Made by a program: the position numbers and the translations under genes
Source: Prolixibacter bellariivorans ATCC BAA-1284
Lineage (GTDB): Bacteria; Bacteroidota; Bacteroidia; Bacteroidales; Prolixibacteraceae
Length of the DNA stretch: 64,000 nt
Assembly: GCF_000621705.1 (NCBI RefSeq)
Contig: NZ_JHXO01000006.1
Location: 62,001 to 126,000, forward strand
Direction of reading: 5' to 3'
Shown: positions 43,570 to 52,651 of the stretch, piece by piece
How the letters are laid out: every line of letters begins with the position of its first letter
Position numbering within the stretch: position 1 is the stretch's first letter
Notes under the pieces: model-generated
Databases searched by the model: none
Told to the model about the DNA's origin: nothing
The model's input: only the letters and a program-made list of their open reading frames with translations

Positions 43570-44367
43570 ATGAAGATTGCCACAGTTCAGTTTGCTCCGG
43601 TCCTGGGAAACCTCGACGCGACTATTGCTAAACTTCGTCGTTTACTCGAAGAGGCAGCTACAGCTGATTTGGTGGTTTTGCCGGAGTTAGCCAATTCCGG
43701 TTACGCGTTTTCCTCGCGGGAAGAAGCCCGGTCATTGTCGGAAAATGTTGGCGAAAGCAATTTCCTCTCTTTTCTTACGGAAGAGTGCTGGAAACATCAT
43801 TTTGCCATTGCGACGGGATTCAACGAACGTGACGGTGACAAACTTTTCAATTCAGCCATTTTACTGGATTCAGAAGGTGTGATTGGCGCCTACCGGAAAG
43901 CGCATTTGTTTCTGAACGAGAAAGATATTTTTGAACCGGGAGACACAGGTTTCCCGGTTTTTTCATTGGGCGATATTCGCGTGGGAATGCTCATTTGTTT
44001 CGATTGGGTATTCCCCGAAGCCTGGCGAATTATGGGCTTGAAAGGTGCCGATATTGTTTGTCATCCCAGCAATCTGGTGTTACCGGAACTGGCACAACGA
44101 ACGGTTCCTGCACACGCTGTTACCAATCGTTATTTTGTTGCTTTAGCCAATCGGGTAGGAAAGGAAAAAGAACTCACCTTTACCGGCAATAGTCTGATTT
44201 GTGGAACGAAAGGAGAGATTCTTGCCGAGGCGGAGGCCACATCAGAGCAAGTGTTGATGGCTACCATCGACCCGCTGATAGCCCGGGATAAATCGTTGAC
44301 GAAACGAAATAACTGGCCGTCAGACCGTCGACCGGAGCTTTACCGGGAAGAAGGCCTGACGGACTGA
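43570..44367 (+). CDS. Carbon-nitrogen hydrolase (nitrilase superfamily)
   Basis: 265-residue cytoplasmic amidase-type enzyme. The catalytic triad is E39 (VLPELANSGYAF), K110 (YRKAHLF) and C143 (LICFDWVFPE), with the expected spacing. Many such short proteins are omega-amidases or beta-ureidopropionase/N-carbamoylputrescine-like enzymes; substrate specificity cannot be read from this sequence. It follows pfkA by 21 bp and is probably co-transcribed, though there is no clear pathway link. It converges with the M20 gene. Confidence 0.9.
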   Translation: MKIATVQFAPVLGNLDATIAKLRRLLEEAATADLVVLPELANSGYAFSSREEARSLSENVGESNFLSFLTEECWKHHFAIATGFNERDGDKLFNSAILLDSEGVIGAYRKAHLFLNEKDIFEPGDTGFPVFSLGDIRVGMLICFDWVFPEAWRIMGLKGADIVCHPSNLVLPELAQRTVPAHAVTNRYFVALANRVGKEKELTFTGNSLICGTKGEILAEAEATSEQVLMATIDPLIARDKSLTKRNNWPSDRRPELYREEGLTD

Positions 44368-44373
44368 GTTAGA

Positions 44374-45576
44374 TTATTCCTTTTCCTGTTGCGAGAAGCG
44401 TACCGCCAGGTAAGCCATGTGCCCAACGGAAGTTTCCAAAGCCTTTTCATCGATATCGAAAGTAGGAGAGTGCAATGATGCTGTTTCGGTAGTTTCCGGG
44501 TTTTTCACGCCAAAGCGGAAAAATGCCACTGGAAATTGTTGCGAATAGTAGGCAAAATCTTCGCAGGTCATTCGCAGTCCCATGTCTTCTACTTTTTCTT
44601 TACCCAAATACTCAACGGCAAACTCACGGGCCATTTTGGTGACCTCATGGTCGTTCATCAGCATCGGGTATCCATGGTTGATATGAAACTCGCAGGTAGC
44701 TCCCATGCCTTCGGCGATTGCCTGACCAATTTTCTGAATTCGTTCCTTCGCTTCAGCACGCCAGGTTTCGTCCATGGTGCGAAAGGTTCCGGATACATTT
44801 ACTTCATCGGGGATGATATTGGTCGCCCCTTCAGCGATGACTCTTCCGAACGAAAGAACCGAAGGAACATCGGCCGGCGCGTTGCGGCTGACGACCTGTT
44901 GCAGTGCCGTAATAATATGAGCTGTTGTCAATACGGTATCCGTCAGTTTGTGCGGCAGAGCACCGTGTCCGCCTTTTCCCTTAACGGTGAAGAAGATTTC
45001 GTCACCCGAAGCCATGTACATTCCGGGACGGAATCCTACATGTCCGGCTTCCATTTCCGGTAGCACATGTTGAGCCAGAATTAGTTCCGGTTTTGGGTCG
45101 TTTAGCGCTCCCGATTCCAGTAAAAGTTTTCCCCCGCCCGGAAATTGCTCTTCGCCCGGCTGGAAGATAAACAGGAAGGTCCCCCGGAGTTTGTGTTCCA
45201 GTTTCTTTAAAATCCGAATAACCCCCAGCAACGAGGCCGAGTGAGCATCGTGACCACAGGCATGCATTACACCCCGGTTGAGGGAACAATAGCTTTTGTC
45301 CGAATTCTCGACAATTGGGAGTGCATCCATGTCGGCACGCAACGCGATGGTTCGTCCTCCGGGCAATTTTCCGTCAAGCCGGGCAATAATGCCCGTTTTT
45401 ACAATTCCAGTCCGGTAGGATACACCAATTTTGTCCAGTTGCTTTTGGATAAAATCAGAGGTCTCGAACTCCTCGAATGACAATTCGGGATATTGATGCA
45501 TGTGACGACGGATAGCTACGGTGTCGTCGAAATATTGTTGTGCAAGTTGTTGTATCTCTTTTTTCAATTCCATCAT
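44374..45576 (-). CDS. M20-family amidohydrolase (N-acyl-amino-acid hydrolase type)
   Basis: Zinc- or manganese-dependent hydrolase of N-acylated amino acids or related amides. 400 residues: RRHMHQYPELSFEE, the metal motif GVMHACGHDAHSA (C107, H109), QPGEEQFPGGGK with the catalytic glutamate pair (E142, E143), a dimerisation domain insertion (KGKGGHGALPH), and HSPTFDIDE near the C-terminus. This is the hippurate/indole-acetyl-amino-acid hydrolase subfamily. The ATG at 45576 overlaps the TauE-like stop (ATGA); the next codon is also ATG. No signal peptide is seen, so it should be cytoplasmic. Confidence 0.93.
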   Translation of the reverse strand: MMELKKEIQQLAQQYFDDTVAIRRHMHQYPELSFEEFETSDFIQKQLDKIGVSYRTGIVKTGIIARLDGKLPGGRTIALRADMDALPIVENSDKSYCSLNRGVMHACGHDAHSASLLGVIRILKKLEHKLRGTFLFIFQPGEEQFPGGGKLLLESGALNDPKPELILAQHVLPEMEAGHVGFRPGMYMASGDEIFFTVKGKGGHGALPHKLTDTVLTTAHIITALQQVVSRNAPADVPSVLSFGRVIAEGATNIIPDEVNVSGTFRTMDETWRAEAKERIQKIGQAIAEGMGATCEFHINHGYPMLMNDHEVTKMAREFAVEYLGKEKVEDMGLRMTCEDFAYYSQQFPVAFFRFGVKNPETTETASLHSPTFDIDEKALETSVGHMAYLAVRFSQQEKE

Positions 45577-45941
45577 TTTCCAAAAAACATTTTAGCTCCG
45601 ACAATCAACAGGAACAAGGCAAAGATTCGTTTCATCAGTTTCTCGGGAACCGAAATGGAAAACTGTGCTCCAATCCAGGCACCCAAAACGAAAATCGCCG
45701 TAATAATGATAGCGTATTTCCAGTTGATGAAGCCCTGTTTTTGGTATGCCATGGCCGCCAGAATCCCGGTAGGGGGTAAAAGAATGGCCAGGCTGGTTCC
45801 CTGCGCAGTGTGTTGGTCCATTCCAAAAAGATATACCAATGCCGGAATCAGGACAATACCGCCGCCTACACCTAATGCTCCACTAACGATTCCGGCAGCT
45901 AATCCAACCAGAACCAGTAACAAAACCTGCGATAGTTCCAT
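45573..45941 (-). CDS. Small TauE/SafE-family membrane protein (half-length)
   Basis: 122 residues, about half the size of usual TauE/SafE sulfite/organoacid exporters, with four hydrophobic segments (about 5-28, 35-60, 70-92, 98-117). Family hallmarks GLAAGIVSGALGVGGGIVLIPALVYLFGM are present in the first half (only the glycine-rich core is quoted). Such single-repeat forms are common in Bacteroidota and presumably dimerise. It starts upstream of and overlaps the M20 gene, which may supply its substrate, but this is only positional inference. Confidence 0.88.
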   Translation of the reverse strand: MELSQVLLLVLVGLAAGIVSGALGVGGGIVLIPALVYLFGMDQHTAQGTSLAILLPPTGILAAMAYQKQGFINWKYAIIITAIFVLGAWIGAQFSISVPEKLMKRIFALFLLIVGAKMFFGK

Positions 45942-46134
45942 AAATCATAGTTTTTGTCGAAGATACGAATTTCCCAAAGTTCAACGTTATTAGAACGTAA
46001 AGTGCCGGGGGTACCAACTTCATAAATAGAATTAAAGAATGTTAAAACTGGCGCCTTTGCGGCCGGTTATCTGAAGTTGGTCTGAATAAGCGAATCATAA
46101 TTTTATTAGATTTGTTCGGATAAAATGTTGTATT

Positions 46135-47220
46135 ATGAAGAGAACTGTTTCTGTTTTAGTATTATTTCTGTTTGCAGCAGGATTGAATCTTGCGGTAGCT
46201 CAAAACCGGGCAACCATAAAATTCGATGATCTGGAACATAATTTTGGTACGTTTAACGAAGAGCAAGGGAATGTATCGTATGATTTCAAATTTAAGAATA
46301 CGGGTAATGCGCCTTTAATTGTTTCTTATGTGCGCTCGTCGTGTGGTTGTACAACTCCCGAATGGACCCGAAAGCCTGTTGCTCCAGGTGATAACGGACA
46401 TATCAGGGTGACGTATAATCCGAAAAACCGTCCGGGAAATTTTACCAAAACCATTAGTATCTCCTCAAATGCAACCAATCCGATGGTGGTACTGAAAATT
46501 CGTGGTAAGGTGATTCCTCGTGTTAAAACCCCGGAAGAGATTTATCCGCGTGAAGTAGGCCTTGTCAGGATGCGGACCAATCATCTGGCTTTCGTGAAAA
46601 TTAAGGATGACGAGGTAAGAACTGACAGTCTTCAATTTGTCAACCTGGGAGACAAGCCGGTTACGATTGGAATCAAGCAGGCGCCGTCATATCTAAAAGT
46701 GGAGATTGTTCCAAAAACTGTTCAGCCGGGTAAGAAAGGTCATTTCGTTGTGACTTACGACGCATCGAAAAAGAAAGAGTATGGATTTGTGATTGACCGG
46801 GTATATCTGACCGAAAATGGTGAATCGAATTATAATTACTCCATCGGTGTCAGTGCTACTATTGTCGAGGATTTCTCGAAACTCACTCCGCAGCAACTAG
46901 CCAATTCGCCTAAGGTCGGTTTTGACGAGCGTGTATTTAATTTTGGTGAAATCGCTGAAGGACAAAAAGTAAATCACGTTTTCCAGATAAAGAACACGGG
47001 TAAAAGCGACTTAGTTATTCGCCGTATCCGCGCATCTTGTGGCTGTACGGCTGTTACGCCGGCAACAACCGTCATCAAGCCGGGCGAAAGCACCGATTTG
47101 AAAGTGGTCTTTAATTCTCATGGGAAACGTGGCCGTCAGAATAAATCGATCACGGTAATCACCAACGATCCGGATCAGCCGACCACCATTTTGAGAATTA
47201 CCGGAAATGTGAAATCATAA
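46135..47220 (+). CDS. Secreted protein with DUF1573 domains
   Basis: 361 residues with a Sec signal (MKRTVSVLVLFLFAAGLNLAVA, cut before QNRATI). There are two DUF1573 immunoglobulin-like domains: the first about 25-125 with SSCGCTTPEW, the last about 265-361 with ASCGCTAV; the middle (about 130-255) is a further, cysteine-free Ig-like module. The CGCT loops are the family signature and may be a metal or redox site. Biochemical role is unknown. A TAGATTTG box (46107-46114) is a likely promoter, preceded by a 10-bp inverted repeat. A strong terminator follows, so it is monocistronic. Confidence 0.92.
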   Translation: MKRTVSVLVLFLFAAGLNLAVAQNRATIKFDDLEHNFGTFNEEQGNVSYDFKFKNTGNAPLIVSYVRSSCGCTTPEWTRKPVAPGDNGHIRVTYNPKNRPGNFTKTISISSNATNPMVVLKIRGKVIPRVKTPEEIYPREVGLVRMRTNHLAFVKIKDDEVRTDSLQFVNLGDKPVTIGIKQAPSYLKVEIVPKTVQPGKKGHFVVTYDASKKKEYGFVIDRVYLTENGESNYNYSIGVSATIVEDFSKLTPQQLANSPKVGFDERVFNFGEIAEGQKVNHVFQIKNTGKSDLVIRRIRASCGCTAVTPATTVIKPGESTDLKVVFNSHGKRGRQNKSITVITNDPDQPTTILRITGNVKS

Positions 47221-47243
47221 CTTGATTCGAAAATATTAGTCCT

Positions 47244-47275
47244 GAAAACCTCCATTTTTATGGAGGTTTTTTTAT
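47244..47275 (+). terminator. Terminator after the DUF1573 gene
   Basis: AAAACCTCCAT and ATGGAGGTTTT form an 11-bp stem with a short T-loop, followed by more Ts. Confidence 0.9.
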
Positions 47276-47345
47276 GTCCGAATACTCCTGATTTTTCCGT
47301 GTAAACGGGGTAAAAATTGTAATTTCGCAGAAACGTGAAGAACAA

Positions 47346-48491
47346 ATGAACATGGATAATCATCATAACGACCACCCTGAAAATGACCCAAATTACCTGG
47401 GATTGAACGTAAATAAAGGCATTGAGCAACCTGATTCGGTAAATGAAGATTCGGTCAAACGATTTTTAACCAGGCGGAAACGCAAACTGCTTCAGGCGGA
47501 CGAGTATGTCAAAGGGATTCTTGACGGGAATATTACGCTGCTGAGTCAGGCAGTGACGCTGATCGAAAGCAGCAATCCCGAACATCAGCAACTGGCGCAG
47601 GACATTATTATTAAATGTTTGCCGTTTGCCGGAAACTCCACTCGTTTGGGAATTACCGGTGTGCCCGGAGCAGGAAAGAGCACGTTTATTGAGGCCCTTG
47701 GTAAGCAAATCACCGGAAATGGTGGTAAACTGGCTGTTCTGGCTATCGATCCGAGTTCGGAGCGTTCGAAAGGTTCGATTCTCGGCGATAAAACCCGGAT
47801 GGAAAGTTTGTCGAGCGATCCCAATGCATACATCCGGCCCAGTCCTTCGGCAGGTTCGCTGGGAGGCGTAGCCCGCAAAACGCGTGAAACTATCGTTCTT
47901 TGCGAAGCGGCAGGGTTTGATACCATTTTCATTGAAACAGTGGGGGTGGGACAATCCGAGACCGCGGTACACTCCATGGTCGACTTTTTTCTGTTGATTC
48001 AGATTGCCGGAGCTGGTGATGAGTTGCAGGGCATCAAACGAGGGATTATCGAAATGTCCGATGCCATCGCGATTAACAAGGCTGATGGAACCAATGTGGA
48101 AAAAGCCAACATGGCCGCATCGCAGTTTCGCAATGCATTGCACCTTTACCCGCCTACCGAGTCGGGATGGATTCCCAAAGTGTTGACCTGTTCATCACTG
48201 AATGGTACAGGTATAATCGAAATATGGGATACTGTCAGTGATTACGTAGAACAAACCCGCAAGAATGAATTCTTCAGTCACCGGCGCAGGGAGCAGGCAA
48301 AATACTGGATGTACGAATCGGTCAACGAAACGTTGCGAAACGACTTTTATAGTAATCCGGAAATAAAAGAGCGGTTGAATGGAATGGAAAAAGCTGTGCT
48401 GAACGACGAAATCAGTTCGTTTGTCGCTGCCCGCCGTTTGCTCGATGTCTACTTCAAAACCTTCGAAAGTAATGGCAAAAAGCCTGAATAG
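47346..48491 (+). CDS. meaB: Methylmalonyl-CoA mutase-associated GTPase
   Basis: G3E-family GTPase that guards the B12-dependent methylmalonyl-CoA mutase and helps load its cofactor. 381 residues: helical N-terminal arm, P-loop GITGVPGAGKST (102-113), VLAIDPSSERSKGSILGDKTRM (the switch region), FIETVGVGQSE, and NKADG as base-specificity motif, then the C-terminal dimerisation helices. ATG at 47346 and 47352 are both possible. The mutase genes are not in the window, but this fits the carboxyltransferase pair at 7978-9876 in a propionate/succinate pathway. Confidence 0.95.
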   Translation: MNMDNHHNDHPENDPNYLGLNVNKGIEQPDSVNEDSVKRFLTRRKRKLLQADEYVKGILDGNITLLSQAVTLIESSNPEHQQLAQDIIIKCLPFAGNSTRLGITGVPGAGKSTFIEALGKQITGNGGKLAVLAIDPSSERSKGSILGDKTRMESLSSDPNAYIRPSPSAGSLGGVARKTRETIVLCEAAGFDTIFIETVGVGQSETAVHSMVDFFLLIQIAGAGDELQGIKRGIIEMSDAIAINKADGTNVEKANMAASQFRNALHLYPPTESGWIPKVLTCSSLNGTGIIEIWDTVSDYVEQTRKNEFFSHRRREQAKYWMYESVNETLRNDFYSNPEIKERLNGMEKAVLNDEISSFVAARRLLDVYFKTFESNGKKPE

Positions 48492-48700
48492 TGCGGATTG
48501 AGCACATCGGTGCATCATTTGAAGGTCAGGGGACTATTGATGTGTAAGTTATGTAATGCAGGAATTTCAGAATTGCTTTCCTGATTCAGATCTTTTGATA
48601 ACTTTGTTTATCACATTGAAATATGTCGAAGTATCGTTTTATTAGAATCAGAAAAACATCTGATAGGAAGTTAATAAGCACTATGAAAAAAATTAATCGA

Positions 48701-49801
48701 ATGAAAAAACTCCTGTTTTTACTACTTACCTTAGCTGGTTTTGCAGCGTGTTCATCGTCACCCGATGGATTTGTTATCAAGGGAAATATCCAGGGCCAGG
48801 ATTCTGGTGAAGTGGCTCTGTTAAAATATGACGGAACCAAATGGGACGTGGAAGATACCACGAAATTGGATGACGGTAATTTTGTACTGAAAGGCAAAAC
48901 TGATTTGCCCGAATTGCGTGTAATCCGGTTAGGACAAAAGAAACTGGTTTCACAATTCTTTGCTGAAAACGGAAAAATCAATGTAAAGGCTTATGCCGAT
49001 AGTCTGGATAAAACCGTCGTAACCGGTTCCGACGCCAACAAAATTTTCTCACAGTTTACTGATGAGATGAAACGCTTGTCAAAGGAAGCTAATGATATTC
49101 AGCAGCGATATGCGAAAGCGCGTATGAGCGGAGATGAAGATGGCATGAAAAAAGCGCAAATCGACATCGAGGCAATGGTCGATAACCAAAAAGTATACGC
49201 CAAGAATTTCATCCGGGAACACAACAATAGCACGGTTGCACCATTTGTTGCTTTGTGGCAGTTTGGTCAACAGGCCAGTTCACAGGATTTGGATACACTG
49301 ATTGCTTACTTCGATCCTTCCATCAAGGAATCAATCTATGTAAAAGAACTGCAGAAATTAGCAGATCAGCGCAGAGTAACCGGCATTGGTGCTGTGGCTC
49401 CCGATTTTACCATGAACGATCCGGATGGAAAGCCATTCACATTGTCATCACTTCGCGGAAAATATGTTCTGCTCGATTTCTGGGCATCATGGTGTGGTCC
49501 CTGTCGCCAGGAAAATCCCAACGTGGTGAGAGTGTACAACAAGTACAAGGATAAAGGCTTTACAGTTTTGGGTGTATCACTCGATCGCGATCACGACGCC
49601 TGGGTGAAAGCCATTAAGGACGACCATTTAACATGGCATCAGGTTTCCGACCTGCAATACTGGAACAACAGAGTAGCCAAAGAATATGGTGTGACCAGTA
49701 TTCCGCACTCTTTGTTATTGGATAAGGATGGTAAAATCATTGCCAAGAATCTTCGTGGTCAGGCACTCGACAATAAGTTAAAAGAAGTGCTCGGCGAATA
49801 A
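48701..49801 (+). CDS. TlpA-like thioredoxin-domain lipoprotein (DUF4369-containing)
   Basis: 366 residues from the ATG at 48701, giving the signal MKKLLFLLLTLAGFAAC (C17); in-frame ATGs at 48683 and 48623 are less likely, since they would bury the signal. N-terminal DUF4369 domain (about 25-120: FVIKGNIQGQDSGEVALLKY), a helical linker, then a thioredoxin domain (about 225-366) with active site WCGPC (C265, C268) and the cis-proline loop SIPHSLLLDKDG. It is probably an envelope thiol:disulfide or antioxidant protein. A TAACTTTG box at 48599-48606 is a promoter candidate. A terminator follows. Confidence 0.92.
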   Translation: MKKLLFLLLTLAGFAACSSSPDGFVIKGNIQGQDSGEVALLKYDGTKWDVEDTTKLDDGNFVLKGKTDLPELRVIRLGQKKLVSQFFAENGKINVKAYADSLDKTVVTGSDANKIFSQFTDEMKRLSKEANDIQQRYAKARMSGDEDGMKKAQIDIEAMVDNQKVYAKNFIREHNNSTVAPFVALWQFGQQASSQDLDTLIAYFDPSIKESIYVKELQKLADQRRVTGIGAVAPDFTMNDPDGKPFTLSSLRGKYVLLDFWASWCGPCRQENPNVVRVYNKYKDKGFTVLGVSLDRDHDAWVKAIKDDHLTWHQVSDLQYWNNRVAKEYGVTSIPHSLLLDKDGKIIAKNLRGQALDNKLKEVLGE

Positions 49802-49815
49802 AATATTTATGCTGG

Positions 49816-49848
49816 CAAAAAGCCGTTCCGTTAGGGGCGGCTTTTTTT
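49816..49848 (+). terminator. Terminator after the TlpA-like gene
   Basis: AAAAAGCCG and CGGCTTTTTTT form the stem, 15 bp after the stop. Confidence 0.85.
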
Positions 49849-49931
49849 GCTTACAGCTTCCCCGAACATAACGAACCTTTCTTTGTTGGAAGAAGTGAAA
49901 AATTTTTTTCCGGAAAACGATTGATAAAAAA

Positions 49932-51323
49932 ATGAATTACGATCTTTTAGTTATAGGAAGTGGTCCGGGCGGATATGTTGCCGCTATCAGGGCCTCGCAG
50001 CTCGGTTTAAAAGTAGCTGTAGTTGAAAAGGAAAACCTGGGTGGAATCTGCCTGAACTGGGGATGTATTCCGACCAAATCGTTGCTGAAAAGCGCACAGG
50101 TTTTCGAGTATACCAAACATGCAGCCGATTACGGTGTAGCCATTGATGGCGATATCAAAGCTGACTTTACCGGTATGGTAAAACGCAGTCGCGATGTGGC
50201 CGGTGGTATGAGTAACGGTGTCCAGTATCTTTTCAAGAAGAATAAAATCGAGAAGATTGAAGGTTTTGGAAAGCTGGTTGCCAAAAACACCGTTGAAGTA
50301 ACCGACAGCAAAGGAAAAAAAGAAAAGTACACCGCCAAGCATATCTTGCTGGCCACGGGTGCTCACTCAAAACAGCTGCCTAACCTGCCGCAGGACGGCA
50401 AGAAAATTATTGGCTATCGCCAGGCATTGTCTCTTGAAAAACAACCCGAAAGCATGGTGGTTGTAGGCTCAGGAGCTATCGGAAGCGAGTTTGCCTATTT
50501 CTATTCATCTATCGGAACCAAGGTGACCTTGGTAGAATTCATGCCGACGCTGGTTCCCAACGAAGATGCTGACGTAGCTGCCCAGCTTGGACGCTCGTTC
50601 AAGAAAATGGGTATGAAAGTAATGGTGAATTCATCGGTTGAGAAAGTTGATACTTCGGGTAAGAAGTGCAAAGTAACCGTGAAGACCAAGAAAGGCGAAG
50701 AGCAGATTGAAGCGGATATCGTACTTTCAGCTGTTGGTATTGAGCCCAATCTCGAAGGCATTGGCCTCGAGGAGATGAAAATTGCTACAGAGAAAGGTAA
50801 AATCAAAGTCGACGATTATTACCGCACCAACGTAGAAGGCGTTTATGCTATCGGTGACATTGTTCACGGACCGGCATTGGCGCACGTGGCTTCCGCCGAA
50901 GGTATTATTTGTGTAGAGAAGATTGCCGGGGAAAATCCAGAGCCGCTCGATTACGGAAATATTCCGGGCAACACGTATACCTCGCCTGAAATTGCTTCGT
51001 TAGGTATGACCGAAAAGGCAGCCAAAGAAGCCGGCTACGAACTGAAAGTGGGTAAATTCCCGTTCACCGCGTCTGGTAAGGCTAAATCGGCTGGTGCTCC
51101 TGATGGATTTGTGAAATTGATTTTCGATGCCAAGTATGGAGAATTGCTCGGAGCACACATGATTGGTGCCAACGTAACCGAGATGATTGCGGAACTGGTG
51201 GTAGCCCGCAAGCTGGAAATTACCGGTCACGAGCTCATCAAGTCGGTACACCCGCACCCCACCATGAGTGAAGCCGTTATGGAAGCTGCTGCCGCCGCTT
51301 TCGATGAGGTGATTCACCTGTAA
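49932..51323 (+). CDS. lpdA: Dihydrolipoyl dehydrogenase
   Basis: FAD-dependent E3 component of 2-oxo-acid dehydrogenases and of the glycine cleavage system. 463 residues: FAD loop VIGSGPGGYVAAIRA, redox disulfide GGICLNWGCIPTKS (C40, C45), NAD loop VVGSGAIGSEFAYF, FAD-binding YAIGDIVHG, and the C-terminal catalytic HPHPTMSE at the dimer interface. No other complex subunits adjoin; the gene stands alone between two terminators. It could serve GcvP's system encoded in the same window. Confidence 0.97.
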   Translation: MNYDLLVIGSGPGGYVAAIRASQLGLKVAVVEKENLGGICLNWGCIPTKSLLKSAQVFEYTKHAADYGVAIDGDIKADFTGMVKRSRDVAGGMSNGVQYLFKKNKIEKIEGFGKLVAKNTVEVTDSKGKKEKYTAKHILLATGAHSKQLPNLPQDGKKIIGYRQALSLEKQPESMVVVGSGAIGSEFAYFYSSIGTKVTLVEFMPTLVPNEDADVAAQLGRSFKKMGMKVMVNSSVEKVDTSGKKCKVTVKTKKGEEQIEADIVLSAVGIEPNLEGIGLEEMKIATEKGKIKVDDYYRTNVEGVYAIGDIVHGPALAHVASAEGIICVEKIAGENPEPLDYGNIPGNTYTSPEIASLGMTEKAAKEAGYELKVGKFPFTASGKAKSAGAPDGFVKLIFDAKYGELLGAHMIGANVTEMIAELVVARKLEITGHELIKSVHPHPTMSEAVMEAAAAAFDEVIHL

Positions 51324-51349
51324 ACAGAGATTTTTTTCTATCGAGATAC

Positions 51350-51387
51350 GAACCCTCCGGTTACTGCCATACCGGAGGGTTTTTTTA
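51350..51387 (+). terminator. Terminator after lpdA
   Basis: ACCCTCCGGT (51352-51361) and ACCGGAGGGT (51371-51380) form a perfect 10-bp stem followed by seven Ts. Confidence 0.92.
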
Positions 51388-51450
51388 TTCCTGCCCAGAC
51401 AGGGTTCGTATTCCCGGTAGGTACTGACCAAGCACTCCCGGAAACTCAGG

Positions 51451-51866
51451 CGCTAACTCTGAATCTAATTTCGTACCTGCCGAAACAGAGACGCTTCTTT
51501 TCAGCGTAAAAAGTAGCTCCCCGAAACTGAGGTGCTTCATTGCAGCGTGCACGAACTACCTGTACAAATATGAGTGCTTCGTGCAGCGTGCATGGATTAT
51601 CTGTACAAATATGAGTGCTTCGTGCAGCGTGCATGGATTATCTGTACAAATTATGAGTGCTTCGTGCAGCGTGCATGGATTATCTGTACAAATATGAGCG
51701 CTTCATGCAGTGTGCATGGATTATCTGTACAAATATGAGCGCTTCATGCAGCGTGCATGGATTATCTGTACAAATATGAGTGCTTCGTGCAGCGTGCATG
51801 AACTACCTGTGCGAATACGAGCGCTTCGTGCAGCGTGTGCGGACTACCTGTGGCCATCCATATGCC
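51451..51866. repeat. 41-bp tandem repeat array
   Basis: Head-to-tail units of 41-42 bp starting at 51534, 51576, 51617, 51659, 51700, 51741, 51782 and 51823, each beginning GCTTCGTGCAGCGTGCATGG and continuing ATTATCTGTACAAATATGAG. The central five or six are nearly identical. Decayed units lie before (51451, 51493) and the last merges into unique sequence near 51866. 41 is not a multiple of three, so a coding role for a simple repeat protein is unlikely. There are no variable spacers, so it is not CRISPR. It sits between the lpdA terminator and lrgB. Confidence 0.92.
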
Positions 51867-51946
51867 TTATTGGAAACGGGCGAACAAGCTGTGTGCATCC
51901 GGGCGCTCCACCCGAATCGGATGAACGATTTATGGCAAGACAGTTG

Positions 51947-52651
51947 TCACAAAAAGCGCTCGAACAGTGGAAGTAAAAAGGGAACAATAATAACGGTAAT
52001 CAGTCCGGACAGGCCGATAGCGGCACTACTCATAGCTCCTTCGGTTTTTCCCATCTCGATGGCTTTGCTGGTTCCTACGGCATGAGCCGCAGTTCCCATG
52101 GCAATTCCTTTGGCTATGTTGCTTTTAATGCGGAAAATCCGCATCACCGAGGGAGCGATTATCGCTCCCAGTATTCCTGTAAAGATAATGGCCGCTACGG
52201 TAATGGAGGGATTTCCACCCAACGATTGACTGAGCGCTACACCAATGGGGGTTGTGATGGATTTTGGCGCCATTGAGTGTATCAACAGGCTGTTAATACC
52301 AAATACTTTCCCCAGTAGAAGCACGCCTGTCAGCGAAGCGAGGCAACCGGCTATAATGCCAATCAGAATCGGAATAATGAACCGTTTGATATCTTTCCAG
52401 TGAAGGTAAAGAGGCAATGCCAACGCCACGGTAGTTGGTCCCAGCATAAAGTTGATGATGTTTCCGCCCTTCGAGAAATCATCATAAGGAATGCCGGTCA
52501 TCAGCAGGAACAGGATAATGAGCACCACACTAATGAGCAGCGGGTTAAAAAAAGCCAGCCGGGTGCGTTTGTTCAGAAACACCCCGAATTGGTAGCATGC
52601 AACCGAGAGGGCAATACCAAATGCCGGATTATTCAGCCACGGTGTCATCAT
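51947..52651 (-). CDS. lrgB: LrgB-family membrane protein
   Basis: Partner of LrgA; the pair has been linked to control of autolysis and, more recently, to pyruvate or small-acid transport. 234 residues, almost wholly hydrophobic with about seven or eight membrane segments. Family motifs: FMLGPTTVALALPLY, SMAPKSITTPIGVALSQSLGG, and GTAAHAVGTSKAIEMG. Starts at 52651 or 52648 (two ATG codons) and overlaps the end of lrgA by 23 bp, the usual operon arrangement. The stop lies 80 bp from the tandem repeat array. Confidence 0.95.
   Translation of the reverse strand: MMTPWLNNPAFGIALSVACYQFGVFLNKRTRLAFFNPLLISVVLIILFLLMTGIPYDDFSKGGNIINFMLGPTTVALALPLYLHWKDIKRFIIPILIGIIAGCLASLTGVLLLGKVFGINSLLIHSMAPKSITTPIGVALSQSLGGNPSITVAAIIFTGILGAIIAPSVMRIFRIKSNIAKGIAMGTAAHAVGTSKAIEMGKTEGAMSSAAIGLSGLITVIIVPFLLPLFERFL

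Noticed and set aside
51451-51866. CRISPR array
   Set aside because: The whole 41-bp unit is conserved, with no alternation of repeat and unique spacer, and no cas genes are near.
51710-52085. Plus-strand open frames across the 41-bp array and lrgB
   Set aside because: They follow the repeat or run antisense to lrgB, and repeated Cys/Tyr-rich peptides shift frame with each unit.
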